A stretch of 33,460 bases of DNA from Clostridia bacterium (lineage in GTDB: Bacteria; Bacillota; Clostridia; Christensenellales; Aristaeellaceae). Where the stretch lies: the NCBI GenBank assembly GCA_017550745.1, contig JAFZOG010000084.1, forward strand, positions 1 to 33,460, given 5' to 3'. The position numbers and the translations under genes are program-made. Shown in pieces: positions 15,308 to 24,279 of this stretch (the stretch's first letter is position 1; each line of letters opens with the position of its first letter). Below the pieces are notes generated by a model. That model saw only the letters and a program-made list of their open reading frames with translations. It searched no databases and was not told the origin of the DNA.

Positions 15308-16780
15308 TCACTTCACGGCCAGATGCACCACGCTGCAGGGCGGCAGGGTGGCGATGAGGCCGCTGCCGTTCAGGGAGAAGCTGACGAAGGGCTGATCCTC
15401 CACCTGGTGCGGATCCTCAAAGGTGTTGTGGTCGCCCATCGCGCCGGTGAGCATCCGGCCCGCGGCATGGGCGGGATGGAGGCCGTTGGTTTCTACGGTG
15501 ACCACCTGGCTGTCCTTGAGGCCGGGGTTGACGAGGGTGATATGCACTGTGCCATCGGGGGCGATGGAGCAGGATTCCTGGACGGCGGGCAGCTTTACGC
15601 CGCCCGATTCCACCTGGGAAGTCAGCAGATGGCTGTCCAGCAGCTCGTTCTCCTGGTGGTCCTTAAAGAGCTTGAACACAAAATAGGAGGGCGTCAGCAG
15701 CATCCGCGGGCCTTCGGTGAGGATCATGGCCTGCAGCACGTTCACCAGCTGGGCGATGTTGGCCATGCGCACGCGGTCGCAGTGCTTGTTGAAGATGTTC
15801 AGGCTCAGGGCGGCCACCATGGCGTCGCGCATGGCGTTCTGCTGGTAAAGGAAGCCGGGGTTGGTGCCTTCTTCCACATCGTACCAGGTGCCCCACTCGT
15901 CCACGATCAGGGCCACGCGCTTCTGGGGGTCGTACTGATCCATGATCGCGCTGTGGCGGGTGATCAGCTCGTCGATGAACAGGGCCTTTTTGAGCGTTTC
16001 AAAGTAATCCGCCTCGGTGAAGTTCAGGGCGCTGCCCTTGTGCTCCCAGTCATGCGGCACGGTATAATAATGCACGGACAGCCCGTCCATGAACCGGCCC
16101 GCATGCTTCATCAGCACTTCCGTCCAGTGGTAGTCCGCGCTGTTGGCGCCCGCGGCGATCTTGAAAATCTTCTGCTTGCCGTACTGGCGCACATAGGTCT
16201 GGTACTTGCGGTACTCGTCCGCGTAGTATTCGGCGGTCATGTTGCCGCCGCAGCCCCAGGGCTCGTTGCCCATGGCGAAGTATTTCACCGGGAAGGGCGC
16301 TTCGCTGCCGTTCTCCTTGCGCAGGTTTGCCATGGGGGAGAGGCCGTCGAAGGTCATGTACTCCACCCATTCGTTCATTTCCCGCACACTGCCGCTGCCT
16401 ACGTTGCCGTTGACATATGCTTCACAGCCGATCTGCCTGCACAGCTCGAAGAATTCATGGGTGCCGAAGCTGTTGTCCTCCGTGACGCCGCCCCAGTGGG
16501 TGTTCACCATTTTCTTGCGTTTTTCCTTGGGGCCGATGCCGTCCTCCCAGTGATACTCGTCCGCAAAGCACCCGCCGGGCCAGCGCAGCACGGGGAGGTC
16601 AATGTCCTTGAGCGCTTTGACAACGTCGCTGCGCATCCCGTTCACGTTCGGGATGCTGCTGCTCTCGCCCACATACAGCCCGCCGTAAATGCAGCGTCCC
16701 AGATGCTCGGAGAACTGGCCCTGGATATCCTTGCTGATGTGTCCTTGGGTGACCTGGGTGTTGATGACCAGCTTGTTCAT
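15308..16780 (-). CDS. abfA: GH51 alpha-L-arabinofuranosidase
   Basis: This 490-residue retaining glycosidase releases terminal alpha-L-arabinofuranosyl residues from arabinan, arabinogalactan or arabinoxylan oligosaccharides. The N-terminal [16 protein letters not shown] and [19 protein letters not shown] blocks are typical of GH51. The acid/base glutamate is E173 in GNEPWG and the nucleophile E295 in VDEWG. A C-terminal beta domain follows. Length is normal, and no signal peptide is present, so the enzyme is cytoplasmic and acts on imported oligosaccharides. It lies in the leftward unit behind GH112, RhaM and AKR. Arabinan side chains occur on rhamnogalacturonan-I, fitting the locus. Confidence 0.95.
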   Translation of the reverse strand: MNKLVINTQVTQGHISKDIQGQFSEHLGRCIYGGLYVGESSSIPNVNGMRSDVVKALKDIDLPVLRWPGGCFADEYHWEDGIGPKEKRKKMVNTHWGGVTEDNSFGTHEFFELCRQIGCEAYVNGNVGSGSVREMNEWVEYMTFDGLSPMANLRKENGSEAPFPVKYFAMGNEPWGCGGNMTAEYYADEYRKYQTYVRQYGKQKIFKIAAGANSADYHWTEVLMKHAGRFMDGLSVHYYTVPHDWEHKGSALNFTEADYFETLKKALFIDELITRHSAIMDQYDPQKRVALIVDEWGTWYDVEEGTNPGFLYQQNAMRDAMVAALSLNIFNKHCDRVRMANIAQLVNVLQAMILTEGPRMLLTPSYFVFKLFKDHQENELLDSHLLTSQVESGGVKLPAVQESCSIAPDGTVHITLVNPGLKDSQVVTVETNGLHPAHAAGRMLTGAMGDHNTFEDPHQVEDQPFVSFSLNGSGLIATLPPCSVVHLAVK

Positions 16781-16807
16781 GGGGCTTCCATCCTTTCTGT
16801 TTGCTCG

Positions 16808-17797
16808 CTATTGATTCAATATGGCTTCGATGCGTTTCAGCTCCGCCTCCGTCAGCGGCGGAGCGCTGAGGATGCTCAGGTTATCGGTGATCTGTTCGGG
16901 GCGGCTGGCGCCGATGAGGGCGGTGCTGACCACCGGGTCCCGCAGCACCCATTGGAGGGCCAGGTGATGCAGTTTCTGTCCCCGTTCCTCGGCGATTCCC
17001 TTCAGCGCGCGGATCTTGCCCAGCTTTTCATCCGTAAGCGCTGCGGGCTTTAAATAGCGCCCGTCCTTCGCCATGCGGGACTCGGCGGGAATGCCCTCCA
17101 GGTATTTGCCCGTCAGCAGCCCGTTGGCCAATGGCGCGAAAGCGATGCAGCCCACCTTTTCTTCCCGGAGCACATCCGTCAGCCCGTTTTCGATCCAGCG
17201 GTCAAGCATGGAATAGCGGGGCTGGTGGATGAGGCAGGGCGTCCCCAGCCGTTTTAATTCTTTGACGGCGGCTTTTGCCTGCTCCGCGCTGTAGTTTGAC
17301 AGGCCCACGTACAGCGCTTTGCCGCTGCGCACGATCTGGTCCAGCGCGCCCATGGTTTCCTCGATGGGCGTATCCGGATCGGGGCGGTGGTGGTAGAACA
17401 GGTCCACGTAGTCCAGCTTCATCCGTTTTAAGGATTGGTCGATGGAGGATATCAGGTATTTCCTGCTGCCATGGTCGCCATACGGGCCGGGCCACATGTC
17501 GTAACCCGCCTTGGTGGAAATGAACAGCTCGTCGCGGTAGGGCCGGAAATCCCGCTCCATATGGATGCCGAAGTTCCGTTCCGCTTCGCCGTAGGGCGGG
17601 CCGTAATTGTTTGCCAGGTCGAAGTGGGTGATACCGTTGTCAAACGCGGTGCGCAGCAGCGCCTGCTGGGTTTCAAAGGGGGTGATGGCTCCAAAGTTGT
17701 GCCACAGGCCCAGGGCCAGGCAGGGCAGCATCACCCCGCTGTTTCCGCATCTGCGGTACTGCATGCCGGCGTAGCGGGCTTCATTGGCTGTATACAT
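16808..17797 (-). CDS. Aldo/keto reductase, YghZ-like
   Basis: This 329-residue NADPH-dependent oxidoreductase has an (alpha/beta)8 barrel. The catalytic tetrad is readable: D60 and Y65 in DLANNYGPPYG, K96 in STKAGYD, H136 in YHHRPD. The sequence follows YghZ/Gpr (L-glyceraldehyde 3-phosphate reductase), including the long GPPYGEAERNFG loop and the MWPGPYGDHGSRKYL block. In a rhamnose context it could reduce L-lactaldehyde, the product of rhamnulose-1-phosphate aldolase, to propanediol; that is inference. Its start is six bases after the RhaM stop, with GGAG in the RhaM 3' end. Confidence 0.9.
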   Translation of the reverse strand: MYTANEARYAGMQYRRCGNSGVMLPCLALGLWHNFGAITPFETQQALLRTAFDNGITHFDLANNYGPPYGEAERNFGIHMERDFRPYRDELFISTKAGYDMWPGPYGDHGSRKYLISSIDQSLKRMKLDYVDLFYHHRPDPDTPIEETMGALDQIVRSGKALYVGLSNYSAEQAKAAVKELKRLGTPCLIHQPRYSMLDRWIENGLTDVLREEKVGCIAFAPLANGLLTGKYLEGIPAESRMAKDGRYLKPAALTDEKLGKIRALKGIAEERGQKLHHLALQWVLRDPVVSTALIGASRPEQITDNLSILSAPPLTEAELKRIEAILNQ

Positions 17798-17803
17798 AGG
17801 TTT

Positions 17804-18121
17804 TCACTCCATCCTGAACATCATTTGCAGCTTGGGCTGCGCGCCGGTCACCGGATCCATCACCAGCTCCAGCACATCGTCCATGTACTCGTTCCACTTG
17901 TCAACGATGGGGCTTTCAGCCTGCGTTTTTTCGGCGAAGGCAATGCCCTTTTCGCATTCGTAATAGCCGAATACATCCCGCCCGTCGCTCCAAATGGTGT
18001 AGTTTTTGATACCCGCCGATTTGAGCAGCGCCAGCATTTCCGGCCAGATCTCATCGTGGCGGCGCTTGTATTCCGCCTGCATCCCTTCCTTGATGCGTCC
18101 CTTCCAGGCAAAGCGTTCCAT
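17804..18121 (-). CDS. rhaM: L-rhamnose mutarotase
   Basis: This 105-residue protein of the RhaM family interconverts the alpha and beta anomers of L-rhamnose in the cytoplasm, speeding entry into rhamnose isomerase. The conserved RRHDEIWPEML block gives the catalytic histidine H22, followed by IKNYTIW and FGYYECE. Length is typical. It lies directly after the GH112 phosphorylase, which argues that the phosphorylase releases L-rhamnose. AGGAGAG precedes the ATG. Rhamnose isomerase, kinase and aldolase are not in the window. Confidence 0.92.
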   Translation of the reverse strand: MERFAWKGRIKEGMQAEYKRRHDEIWPEMLALLKSAGIKNYTIWSDGRDVFGYYECEKGIAFAEKTQAESPIVDKWNEYMDDVLELVMDPVTGAQPKLQMMFRME

Positions 18122-18181
18122 GTGTTCATCTCTCCTTTCTTATCATGAAGATTTCGGCATTGGCCGGATCAATACACTGGT

Positions 18182-20338
18182 TTATAAAGCGATTTCTTTG
18201 GTTTCCAATGGCATCAGGCTCACGTTCAGCCAGTTGCCGTCCGGGAGGGAAACGGTGGTTTCCACGCACTCCGGGGCATTATTGACCACGATCAGCGTTT
18301 TGCTTGCGGGATAATACGCCGCTTCCGCGCGGCAGTCGCCGGTGATGTAAGGCGCTTTGTCGGTCAGGTTCGCGGCGTAGACCAGGATGTCCAGCAGCAT
18401 CCGGGTGTTGCGCGGGTTCACGATGAAATCGCTCAGGTACACGCCCCATCCGCTGCCGAAGCGGTTTACCGACATTTGCGGCACGCCCTTCATGTCGGCG
18501 ATTACATGGGCCTTGCCGTCGGTCAGGTACAGGTGTTCCTTGTCCTTGAGGCCATCCGACGGGTCGCCGAAGGGGAAGGACGGATCGATTTTGTATGTCC
18601 ACCTGCCGTGGCACACCCGCGCGCCGGTGTCTTCGTCAATGCCCAAAACCTGCGCCATGCGGAAAAAGGTATCATATCCCGGCACGGCGGAGGGCTCGTC
18701 CACGCCGATGAAAGCGCCGCCGTTGTACACAAATTCCGTCAGCTTTTCCACCAGCCTGTTCCGCTTCCAGGCGTCGCCGCCGCTCCAGGCGTCTCCTGCG
18801 CGGCCTGCGTTGATGACTGTGTTCAGGCCGTCCAGCGCGCCGTTTTCCGCGTCCTCAAAGGAGATGAATTTCACCTCCACCGGCAGGCCGGACAGCGCTT
18901 CATTGATGTGGATGAGGGGGTGCATGTAGGTTTCATGGAAGTGGCCGCTGAGGGTCCAGCTGCGCAAAGCGCCCCAGGTGTGCAGCACGGCAACCCTGAT
19001 GGGCAGGGTATAGGCAGGGCCGTCCTTTTGCAGCGCCTTGATTTTCCGGAATTCCATACCGATGCGCTCGATGGCGTCCACAAAGGCGGGATGCCCCTGC
19101 GTCAGGTGCAGGTAGCCGCCCAGCCCGATTCTGTCCACACATTGCCGCAGCAAAGCGCGGCGGGCGCTGACCCAATATTGCAGCGCGTCCTTTTCCGGGT
19201 GTCCGCCTTCCTGGAAGGTGGGCAGCCCCCCCAGCCCCACGGGAAACAGATAGGGGTGCAGCCTGATTTCGTGGGCCGGCACATTCGCGCCGGCGCAGAG
19301 GCGGCACTCAAAGCCGGAAAAGATGCACTTGATGAGCCCGTCAAACCCGATGGAGGCAAAGCGCTTGCCGTAGGGCTCCATGCCCACCCAGCTGTCATCA
19401 TAAAACACATAGGCTTTCTTGCCGTACGAATGCACGATGTCTACCAGCGCTTTGGCCTTTTCCGCCACGAACGCCTGGATAAAGTCCATATAGTCCCGCT
19501 TGTGCGCTGTGGGCGGCATATGGGTGGCCTGCAGTTTGCGCTGATTGATGAAATCCTCGGCGGTCAGGGCGTAGCCGTATTCGGCTGAAAACGCTTTGAG
19601 CGCGGCGGGGGAGGCGGTGAAATCGTAGCTGGCCCAGTCTGTGAAGCGGTTGCGCAGCCGCGCGTCGCTGCCGAAGATCCAGACAAAATTATAAAATAAG
19701 GAAGTAAAGCGCACAACCGTGGTGTCCGGATTTTGCTCACACCAGTCCCGCAGCCACTTTTGCAGGTATTCCCAGGCCAGGGGATGGCGGGGATCCAGCT
19801 GGCGCAGATGTTCGCTGGTCCAATGGTTGGTGGTGTGGTTGTACATGTTGATTTCTTCCCACACGCGCCATGCCAGGAAGGATACGGTGTAGCTGTGCCA
19901 GGGAACGCAGGGGGAGACAATCACCGCGCCGTTTTCATATTTCCAGTGTTCCCTCGGCACTTCCGTATCCGTTGTGCGGTCGTACACCTGCCAGCAGGCC
20001 ATGGCTTCCGGGGAATCGTTTACCTGGAACTGCTCTTCAAAGTAACCGTCCAGCGGGCGGAGGATGACGCTGCTGCCTGCGGCTACCACCGGGTCGGAGC
20101 AAAGGAAGGTCTGCTGCTGGCTGTCCGGATGGGCCAGGGCAAATTCGTTGTGCTGGCGGATGATGCAGATGGTGGAGTAAATGCCGTAGCCCGCCTTTAC
20201 AATCTCGTCGGACAGCTTCGTGCCGTCGCTGTCGCGGATCACGTCCGCGCCCCACTTCTTAGCCAGATCCAACGTCAGCTGTTCATAGCCCGCTTCCCCG
20301 GGCAGGGTGAAATCTCCCTGACGGAAATTCTCGCTCAT
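18182..20338 (-). CDS. GH112 beta-galactoside phosphorylase, probably D-galactosyl-beta-1,4-L-rhamnose phosphorylase
   Basis: This 718-residue enzyme of family GH112 splits beta-galactosides with phosphate to give alpha-galactose 1-phosphate. The family start FTLPGEAGYEQLTLDLAKKW followed by GADVIRDSDGT is clear, FYDDSWVGMEPYG carries the general acid (D315), and the C-terminal beta-sandwich is complete. GH112 contains lacto-N-biose/galacto-N-biose phosphorylases and D-galactosyl-beta-1,4-L-rhamnose phosphorylase (first found in Clostridium phytofermentans). The adjacent rhamnose mutarotase, GH105 and PL22 favour the rhamnose type, since Gal-beta-1,4-Rha is the galactan attachment on rhamnogalacturonan-I. 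There is no signal peptide, so it is cytoplasmic. The ribosome binding site is GAGGTGG. The galactoside acceptor needs assay. Confidence 0.92.
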   Translation of the reverse strand: MSENFRQGDFTLPGEAGYEQLTLDLAKKWGADVIRDSDGTKLSDEIVKAGYGIYSTICIIRQHNEFALAHPDSQQQTFLCSDPVVAAGSSVILRPLDGYFEEQFQVNDSPEAMACWQVYDRTTDTEVPREHWKYENGAVIVSPCVPWHSYTVSFLAWRVWEEINMYNHTTNHWTSEHLRQLDPRHPLAWEYLQKWLRDWCEQNPDTTVVRFTSLFYNFVWIFGSDARLRNRFTDWASYDFTASPAALKAFSAEYGYALTAEDFINQRKLQATHMPPTAHKRDYMDFIQAFVAEKAKALVDIVHSYGKKAYVFYDDSWVGMEPYGKRFASIGFDGLIKCIFSGFECRLCAGANVPAHEIRLHPYLFPVGLGGLPTFQEGGHPEKDALQYWVSARRALLRQCVDRIGLGGYLHLTQGHPAFVDAIERIGMEFRKIKALQKDGPAYTLPIRVAVLHTWGALRSWTLSGHFHETYMHPLIHINEALSGLPVEVKFISFEDAENGALDGLNTVINAGRAGDAWSGGDAWKRNRLVEKLTEFVYNGGAFIGVDEPSAVPGYDTFFRMAQVLGIDEDTGARVCHGRWTYKIDPSFPFGDPSDGLKDKEHLYLTDGKAHVIADMKGVPQMSVNRFGSGWGVYLSDFIVNPRNTRMLLDILVYAANLTDKAPYITGDCRAEAAYYPASKTLIVVNNAPECVETTVSLPDGNWLNVSLMPLETKEIAL

Positions 20339-20376
20339 AGCGCCACCTCATTTATTTCATGTCCTGAAAAAACCAA

Positions 20377-20928
20377 TCAACGCTCGTTTTTCAATAACCC
20401 GTAATAGCGCTCGTCGCAGATCCCCTGATTGTTTATGCCTGCGCTTCGCAGCGTTCCTTCATATTTCATACCGCATTTTTCCATCACTCCGCCTGAATGG
20501 GGGTTTCTTGCGTCATGCCTTGCCTCAACGCGGTTTGCGCCGACCCGGTCAAAGAAGAAATCCATCACGGCTTTCATGGCCTCGGAGGTGATGCCCTGAT
20601 GCCACCATTTCCTTCCAATGCAATAACCGATATGCACCATGGAAACAGCTTCGTCCATCCGCACCGCCGCGATGCTCCCGATAGGTTCTTCGGGGTGCTC
20701 CTTGAATGTGATGGCCCACTGGTAATACGTGTCATCCGCATAGGAGTCCACCCAGCTTTTCAGCACGGCGGCGGTCACTGAGGCGTTTGGATGCGCGGGC
20801 CAGGACAGGTACTTCGTCACTTCCGGATCGTTTGTCCAGTTGCGGTACATTGCTTCGGCGTCGCCCGGCACGAACCGCCTTAAAAGCAGCCTTTGCGTTT
20901 CCAGCCTTTGTGTTCCAAGATGATTCAT
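20377..20928 (-). CDS. GNAT acetyltransferase, RimJ/RimL type
   Basis: This 183-residue GNAT-fold N-acetyltransferase transfers acetyl from acetyl-CoA to an amine. It opens with LETQRLLLRRF as in RimJ/RimL-like proteins; the acetyl-CoA loop is in IGRKWWHQGITSEAMKAV, and the C-terminal NPHSGGVMEKCGMKYEG is the usual closing block. The start is the ATG at 20928 with AAAGGAG before it; an open frame continuing upstream overlaps lacI and is not real. It lies between lacI and GH112 in one transcription unit. The substrate is unknown and a role in pectin use is not evident. Confidence 0.88.
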   Translation of the reverse strand: MNHLGTQRLETQRLLLRRFVPGDAEAMYRNWTNDPEVTKYLSWPAHPNASVTAAVLKSWVDSYADDTYYQWAITFKEHPEEPIGSIAAVRMDEAVSMVHIGYCIGRKWWHQGITSEAMKAVMDFFFDRVGANRVEARHDARNPHSGGVMEKCGMKYEGTLRSAGINNQGICDERYYGLLKNER

Positions 20929-20951
20929 CGCTTCATGCTCCTTTGAGGTGT

Positions 20952-21974
20952 TTACTGCTGTCCGAACCTTGCGCAGCTGTCCCGGATGACGAACTCCCAT
21001 CCCGCGTCCACGCGCTTTTCTTCTCCGCTGAGCAGCAGCTTCACCGCCTCCGCCCCCAGCTCCTGCTGGCGGGTGTTGACGCTGGTGAGGGCGGGGGAGA
21101 GGTAGGGCGCGCAGAACAGGTTGTCGCAGCCTAAGACGGACAAGTCTTCCGGCAGGCGCAATCCCCGTTTCCGGGCGGCGGCCATACAGCCCATGGCGAC
21201 CAGGTCGTTCAGCGCGATCACGGCCGTGGGCCAATAGGAAGGCAGGAGGGAGGAAAGCATTCCTTCCAGCGCCGCTTCGCCCGCCGCCGCTGTGCCGTCG
21301 CAGAACGCGCGGTAGGAAGCGATGCAGGGAAGCTGCGCTTCTTTCAGCCCTTCCATGTAGCCGACGTCCCGGCGTTGCTCGTCCTGGTCCGCCTCCGTGC
21401 CGCCGATGAAGGCTATCTTTTCATGCCCAAGCCCCACCAGATAGGAAACGGCCTGCCGCATGATTTCCGCCATGGGGTAGGTGATCGTCGGATAATCATA
21501 ATAGGAAGGAACGCATCCGATCAGCACGATGGGCATGTATTGGCGCAGCTCCTTGAGCGTGATCTGCAGGCGCTCGTTCCTGTCGGGGGACAGGTATTCC
21601 ACGCACACGATCAGCCCGTCCAGCCGCCGGTTGGCCACGGAAAGCGCGGGCTGCTCGTCGCTGATGCTGCTCCAGGGGAACAGGCTGATCAGATGGCCGT
21701 TGCGCCTGGCCTCGTCGTTGGCTCCGGTGAAGATCATGGCGTAGTTGGGGTTCAGCAGCTTCGGCAGGATCATGCCCAGCGTGTAGGTCTTTTTACTGGT
21801 CATGCCCTGGGCGATGACGCTGGGATGATAGTTATACCTGGCAATGGCGGCTTCCACCTTTTTTCGCGTAGCGGCGGACACGCACCCGCTGTTCCGCAAA
21901 ACGCGGGAAACCGTGGTGATGGACACGCCCGCTTCTGCGGCGATATCGTAAATTGTGCTTTCGGAACCATTCAC
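20952..21974 (-). CDS. LacI-family transcriptional regulator
   Basis: This 340-residue repressor has an N-terminal helix-turn-helix (STIYDIAAEAGVSITTVSRV, residues about 6-25), the hinge helix region YNYHPSVIAQGM, and a periplasmic-binding-type sugar sensor domain ending LTSVNTRQQELGAEAVKLLL. Translation starts at GTG with AAGGAGG nine bases upstream. It is divergent from GH105 and is followed by GNAT and GH112. Three LacI-type operators lie in the shared intergenic region, so it probably controls both directions and itself. The inducer is likely a rhamnogalacturonan breakdown product. Confidence 0.92.
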   Translation of the reverse strand: MNGSESTIYDIAAEAGVSITTVSRVLRNSGCVSAATRKKVEAAIARYNYHPSVIAQGMTSKKTYTLGMILPKLLNPNYAMIFTGANDEARRNGHLISLFPWSSISDEQPALSVANRRLDGLIVCVEYLSPDRNERLQITLKELRQYMPIVLIGCVPSYYDYPTITYPMAEIMRQAVSYLVGLGHEKIAFIGGTEADQDEQRRDVGYMEGLKEAQLPCIASYRAFCDGTAAAGEAALEGMLSSLLPSYWPTAVIALNDLVAMGCMAAARKRGLRLPEDLSVLGCDNLFCAPYLSPALTSVNTRQQELGAEAVKLLLSGEEKRVDAGWEFVIRDSCARFGQQ

Positions 21975-21993
21975 CTTGAGGCTCCTCCTTTTG

Positions 21994-22007
21994 CGAAAAC
22001 GTTCTCA
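21994..22007. promoter_or_regulatory. LacI-type operator 1
   Basis: CGAAAACGTTCTCA matches the cre consensus TGWAARCGYTWNCW at 12 of 14 positions. It overlaps the predicted start site of lacI, suggesting autoregulation. Confidence 0.55.
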
Positions 22008-22012
22008 TACTG

Positions 22013-22041
22013 ATTATAACAGATTTTCCGCCGCACATCAA
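22013..22041 (-). promoter_or_regulatory. Promoter of the lacI operon
   Basis: On the minus strand TTGATG (22036-22041), a 17-base spacer and TATAAT (22013-22018). Confidence 0.75.
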
Positions 22042-22049
22042 GAGAAAAA

Positions 22050-22063
22050 TGAAAGCGTTTTCT
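22050..22063. promoter_or_regulatory. LacI/CcpA-type operator 2
   Basis: TGAAAGCGTTTTCT matches the cre consensus at all 14 positions. It lies just upstream of the lacI -35 box. Confidence 0.65.
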
Positions 22064-22130
22064 AAAAAACCGGGGAACGAATCTGTCAGCTTGTGGAAAT
22101 ATGAATTTTTCAGAACATTTTAGAAAACTA

Positions 22131-22159
22131 TTGACAGGTATATGGAAAAAATGTATAAT
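22131..22159 (+). promoter_or_regulatory. Consensus promoter of the GH105 operon
   Basis: TTGACA (22131-22136), a 17-base spacer and TATAAT (22154-22159) match the consensus perfectly. Operator 3 begins at the last base of the -10 box. Confidence 0.88.
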
Positions 22160-22172
22160 GAAAGCGCTAACA
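22159..22172. promoter_or_regulatory. LacI/CcpA-type operator 3
   Basis: TGAAAGCGCTAACA is a perfect 14-base cre match with a palindromic AGCGCT centre, placed over the start site of the GH105 operon, where binding would block transcription. Confidence 0.7.
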
Positions 22173-22194
22173 ATCACAACGCGCGGAGGTAACG

Positions 22195-23247
22195 ATGATG
22201 AATTACCATGAGATCGCGGAAAAAGTGCTGGCAATGCTGAAGGCGGCGGACGGCAACGACCCTTCCAACGGCCATCTGACCATGGACAACTGGGAATGGC
22301 CCACCGGCGTGGCGCTGTACGGCATCTACAAGACCTATCAGCAAAGCGGCGATCAAGCGATCCTGGACTATCTCATCAGCTGGTACGGCGATATGCTGAG
22401 CCGCGAAGAACAGCCGCACCGGAACGTGAACACCGTCGCCCCCGTACTGGCCCTCACCTGCCTGTATGGCGAAACCCATAATCCCGACTATCTGCCCGTG
22501 ATCGAAAGCTGGATCGACTGGGTAATGAAGGAAATGCCCCGCACCGAGTACGGCGGCCTGCAGCACTGCACGGTCTGGAACAAGCATTACCAGCAGCTCT
22601 GGTGCGACACGCTGTTCATGGTGGGCCTGTTCCTGGCCAAGGCAGGCAAGGTGCTGAACCGTCCGGAACTGATCGAGGAAGCGGAATACCAGTTCCTGAT
22701 TCACATCCGTTATTTGCAGAATAAGGTCAACGGCCTGTTCTACCACGGCTGGACGTTTGACCGCCGCCACAACTTCGCCGACGCTTTCTGGGCCCGGGGC
22801 AACGCCTGGTTCACTGTCGCGGCCATCGAATTGTATGATATCACAAAACGTGATAACGCCGCCATGCGCATGATCAAAGCCGCCTGGCAGGATCAGGCCC
22901 TGGCCCTGTGGAAGTACCAACGGGTGAACGGCCTGTACACCACCCTCATCAACGTGGAGGAATGCTACTGCGAAACCAGCGCCACCGCCGCCATCGCTTA
23001 CGGGATCCTCAAAGGCGTGCGCCTGGGCTGGTTGCCTCAGGAACAATACGCCCAGATGGGCCTGCTGGCCGCCAACGCCGTGATCGATCAGATTGACGAG
23101 ACTGGCGCGGTGCAGGGCGTCAGCGGCGGCACCGGCATGGGCCACGACCTGGAACACTATAAAAACATCATCGTCACGCCCACTGCCTACGGGCAGGGCC
23201 TGACGTTCCTGATGCTGACGGAACTGATGATGGAAGAAAAGTGGTAA
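22195..23247 (+). CDS. GH105 unsaturated rhamnogalacturonyl hydrolase, YteR-like
   Basis: This 350-residue enzyme of family GH105 removes the unsaturated galacturonosyl residue left by rhamnogalacturonan lyases, giving rhamnose and 5-keto-4-deoxyuronate. The (alpha/alpha)6 barrel motifs DNWEWPTGVALYGI (31-44), WCDTLFMVG with the catalytic aspartate D138, FWARGNAWFTVA and ETSATAAIAYGI match YteR. There is no signal peptide, so it acts in the cytoplasm. GGAGG precedes two adjacent ATGs; the first is taken. It heads the rightward unit before an ABC transporter of the YteP/YtcP/YtcQ kind, the same partners as in the Bacillus subtilis rhamnogalacturonan cluster. Confidence 0.93.
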   Translation: MMNYHEIAEKVLAMLKAADGNDPSNGHLTMDNWEWPTGVALYGIYKTYQQSGDQAILDYLISWYGDMLSREEQPHRNVNTVAPVLALTCLYGETHNPDYLPVIESWIDWVMKEMPRTEYGGLQHCTVWNKHYQQLWCDTLFMVGLFLAKAGKVLNRPELIEEAEYQFLIHIRYLQNKVNGLFYHGWTFDRRHNFADAFWARGNAWFTVAAIELYDITKRDNAAMRMIKAAWQDQALALWKYQRVNGLYTTLINVEECYCETSATAAIAYGILKGVRLGWLPQEQYAQMGLLAANAVIDQIDETGAVQGVSGGTGMGHDLEHYKNIIVTPTAYGQGLTFLMLTELMMEEKW

Positions 23248-23308
23248 AAGCCCCTCCGCGGGCAGACGCTGCATAAAACAAACCGCCGACGAAGAAAGGA
23301 TTATATCA

Positions 23309-24262
23309 ATGAGCCAGGAAGCATTGAAAACAGCGCCTTTTAAGCGCAAAGTTCCATATGGCAGGAAGCTGCGCCTGGATATTTTGAGAAACAAATGGCT
23401 GTATATCATGCTGATCCCCGGCGTTGTTTATTTCCTGGTCTTCAAGTATCTGCCCATGTGGGGCGTCGTGATTGCCTTTGAGGATTATTCTCCCTTCCTG
23501 GGCCCGCTCAAGAGCGCGTGGAAAGGGCTGTACTGGTTCCAGCGCTTTTTCTCAACGAAGAAATGGATGACGTACCTGACGAACACCCTGGTGCTTTCGT
23601 TCATGAGCATCATCCTCACCTTCCCTGCGCCGATCATCCTGGCGCTGATGCTCAATGAAGTGCGCAATATCCATTATAAAAAAGTCACCCAGACGCTGCT
23701 GTACGTGCCGCATTTCATTTCCATCGTGATCGTGGTCTCCATCACCTATGTTATCTTCGGCGCGGACGGCATCATATACAAGCTGACCACGCAGATGCTG
23801 GGCCACTCCATCGACTACCTGGGCGATCCCAAGGTGTTCCGCTGGATGATCGTGGGGCAGGCTATCTGGAAAGAAACGGGCTGGGGCACCATCATCTTCC
23901 TGGCGGCGCTCACCAACGTGGACACCCAGCTGTATGAAGCTGCCATGATCGACGGCGCCAACCGCGCCCAGCGCCTGTGGCACATCACCCTGCCGGCCAT
24001 CCGCTCCACCATCGTGCTGCTGCTGGTGCTGCGCATGGGCAGCGTGCTGGATACGGGCTACGAGCACCTGATCCTGATGAGCAACGCCCTGAACCGCTCT
24101 GTTTCCCAGACGCTGGACGTGTTCGTATATGAAAACGGCATCAAAAACGGTCAGTTCTCCTACACCACCGCCGTTGGCCTGATGAAGAGCCTGGTGTCCG
24201 TGATCATGGTGGTATCCGCCAACAAGATCGCGCACGCGCTGGGCGAAGAAGGCTTGTACTGA
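23309..24262 (+). CDS. Oligosaccharide ABC permease, LplB/YteP-like
   Basis: This 317-residue type I permease has about six membrane spans. The start NKWLYIMLIPGVVYFLVFKYLPMWG is typical of LplB/YteP, and the ATPase-coupling loop is EAAMIDGANRAQRLWHITLPAI. It forms a heterodimer with the next gene. No ATPase gene lies in the unit, so a shared MsmK-like ATPase elsewhere must energise it (usual in this family). AAAGGA precedes the ATG. The context with GH105 and PL22 indicates rhamnogalacturonan or galacturonan oligosaccharides as cargo. Confidence 0.9.
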   Translation: MSQEALKTAPFKRKVPYGRKLRLDILRNKWLYIMLIPGVVYFLVFKYLPMWGVVIAFEDYSPFLGPLKSAWKGLYWFQRFFSTKKWMTYLTNTLVLSFMSIILTFPAPIILALMLNEVRNIHYKKVTQTLLYVPHFISIVIVVSITYVIFGADGIIYKLTTQMLGHSIDYLGDPKVFRWMIVGQAIWKETGWGTIIFLAALTNVDTQLYEAAMIDGANRAQRLWHITLPAIRSTIVLLLVLRMGSVLDTGYEHLILMSNALNRSVSQTLDVFVYENGIKNGQFSYTTAVGLMKSLVSVIMVVSANKIAHALGEEGLY

Positions 24263-24279
24263 AAAAGGAGGCGGGCAGC

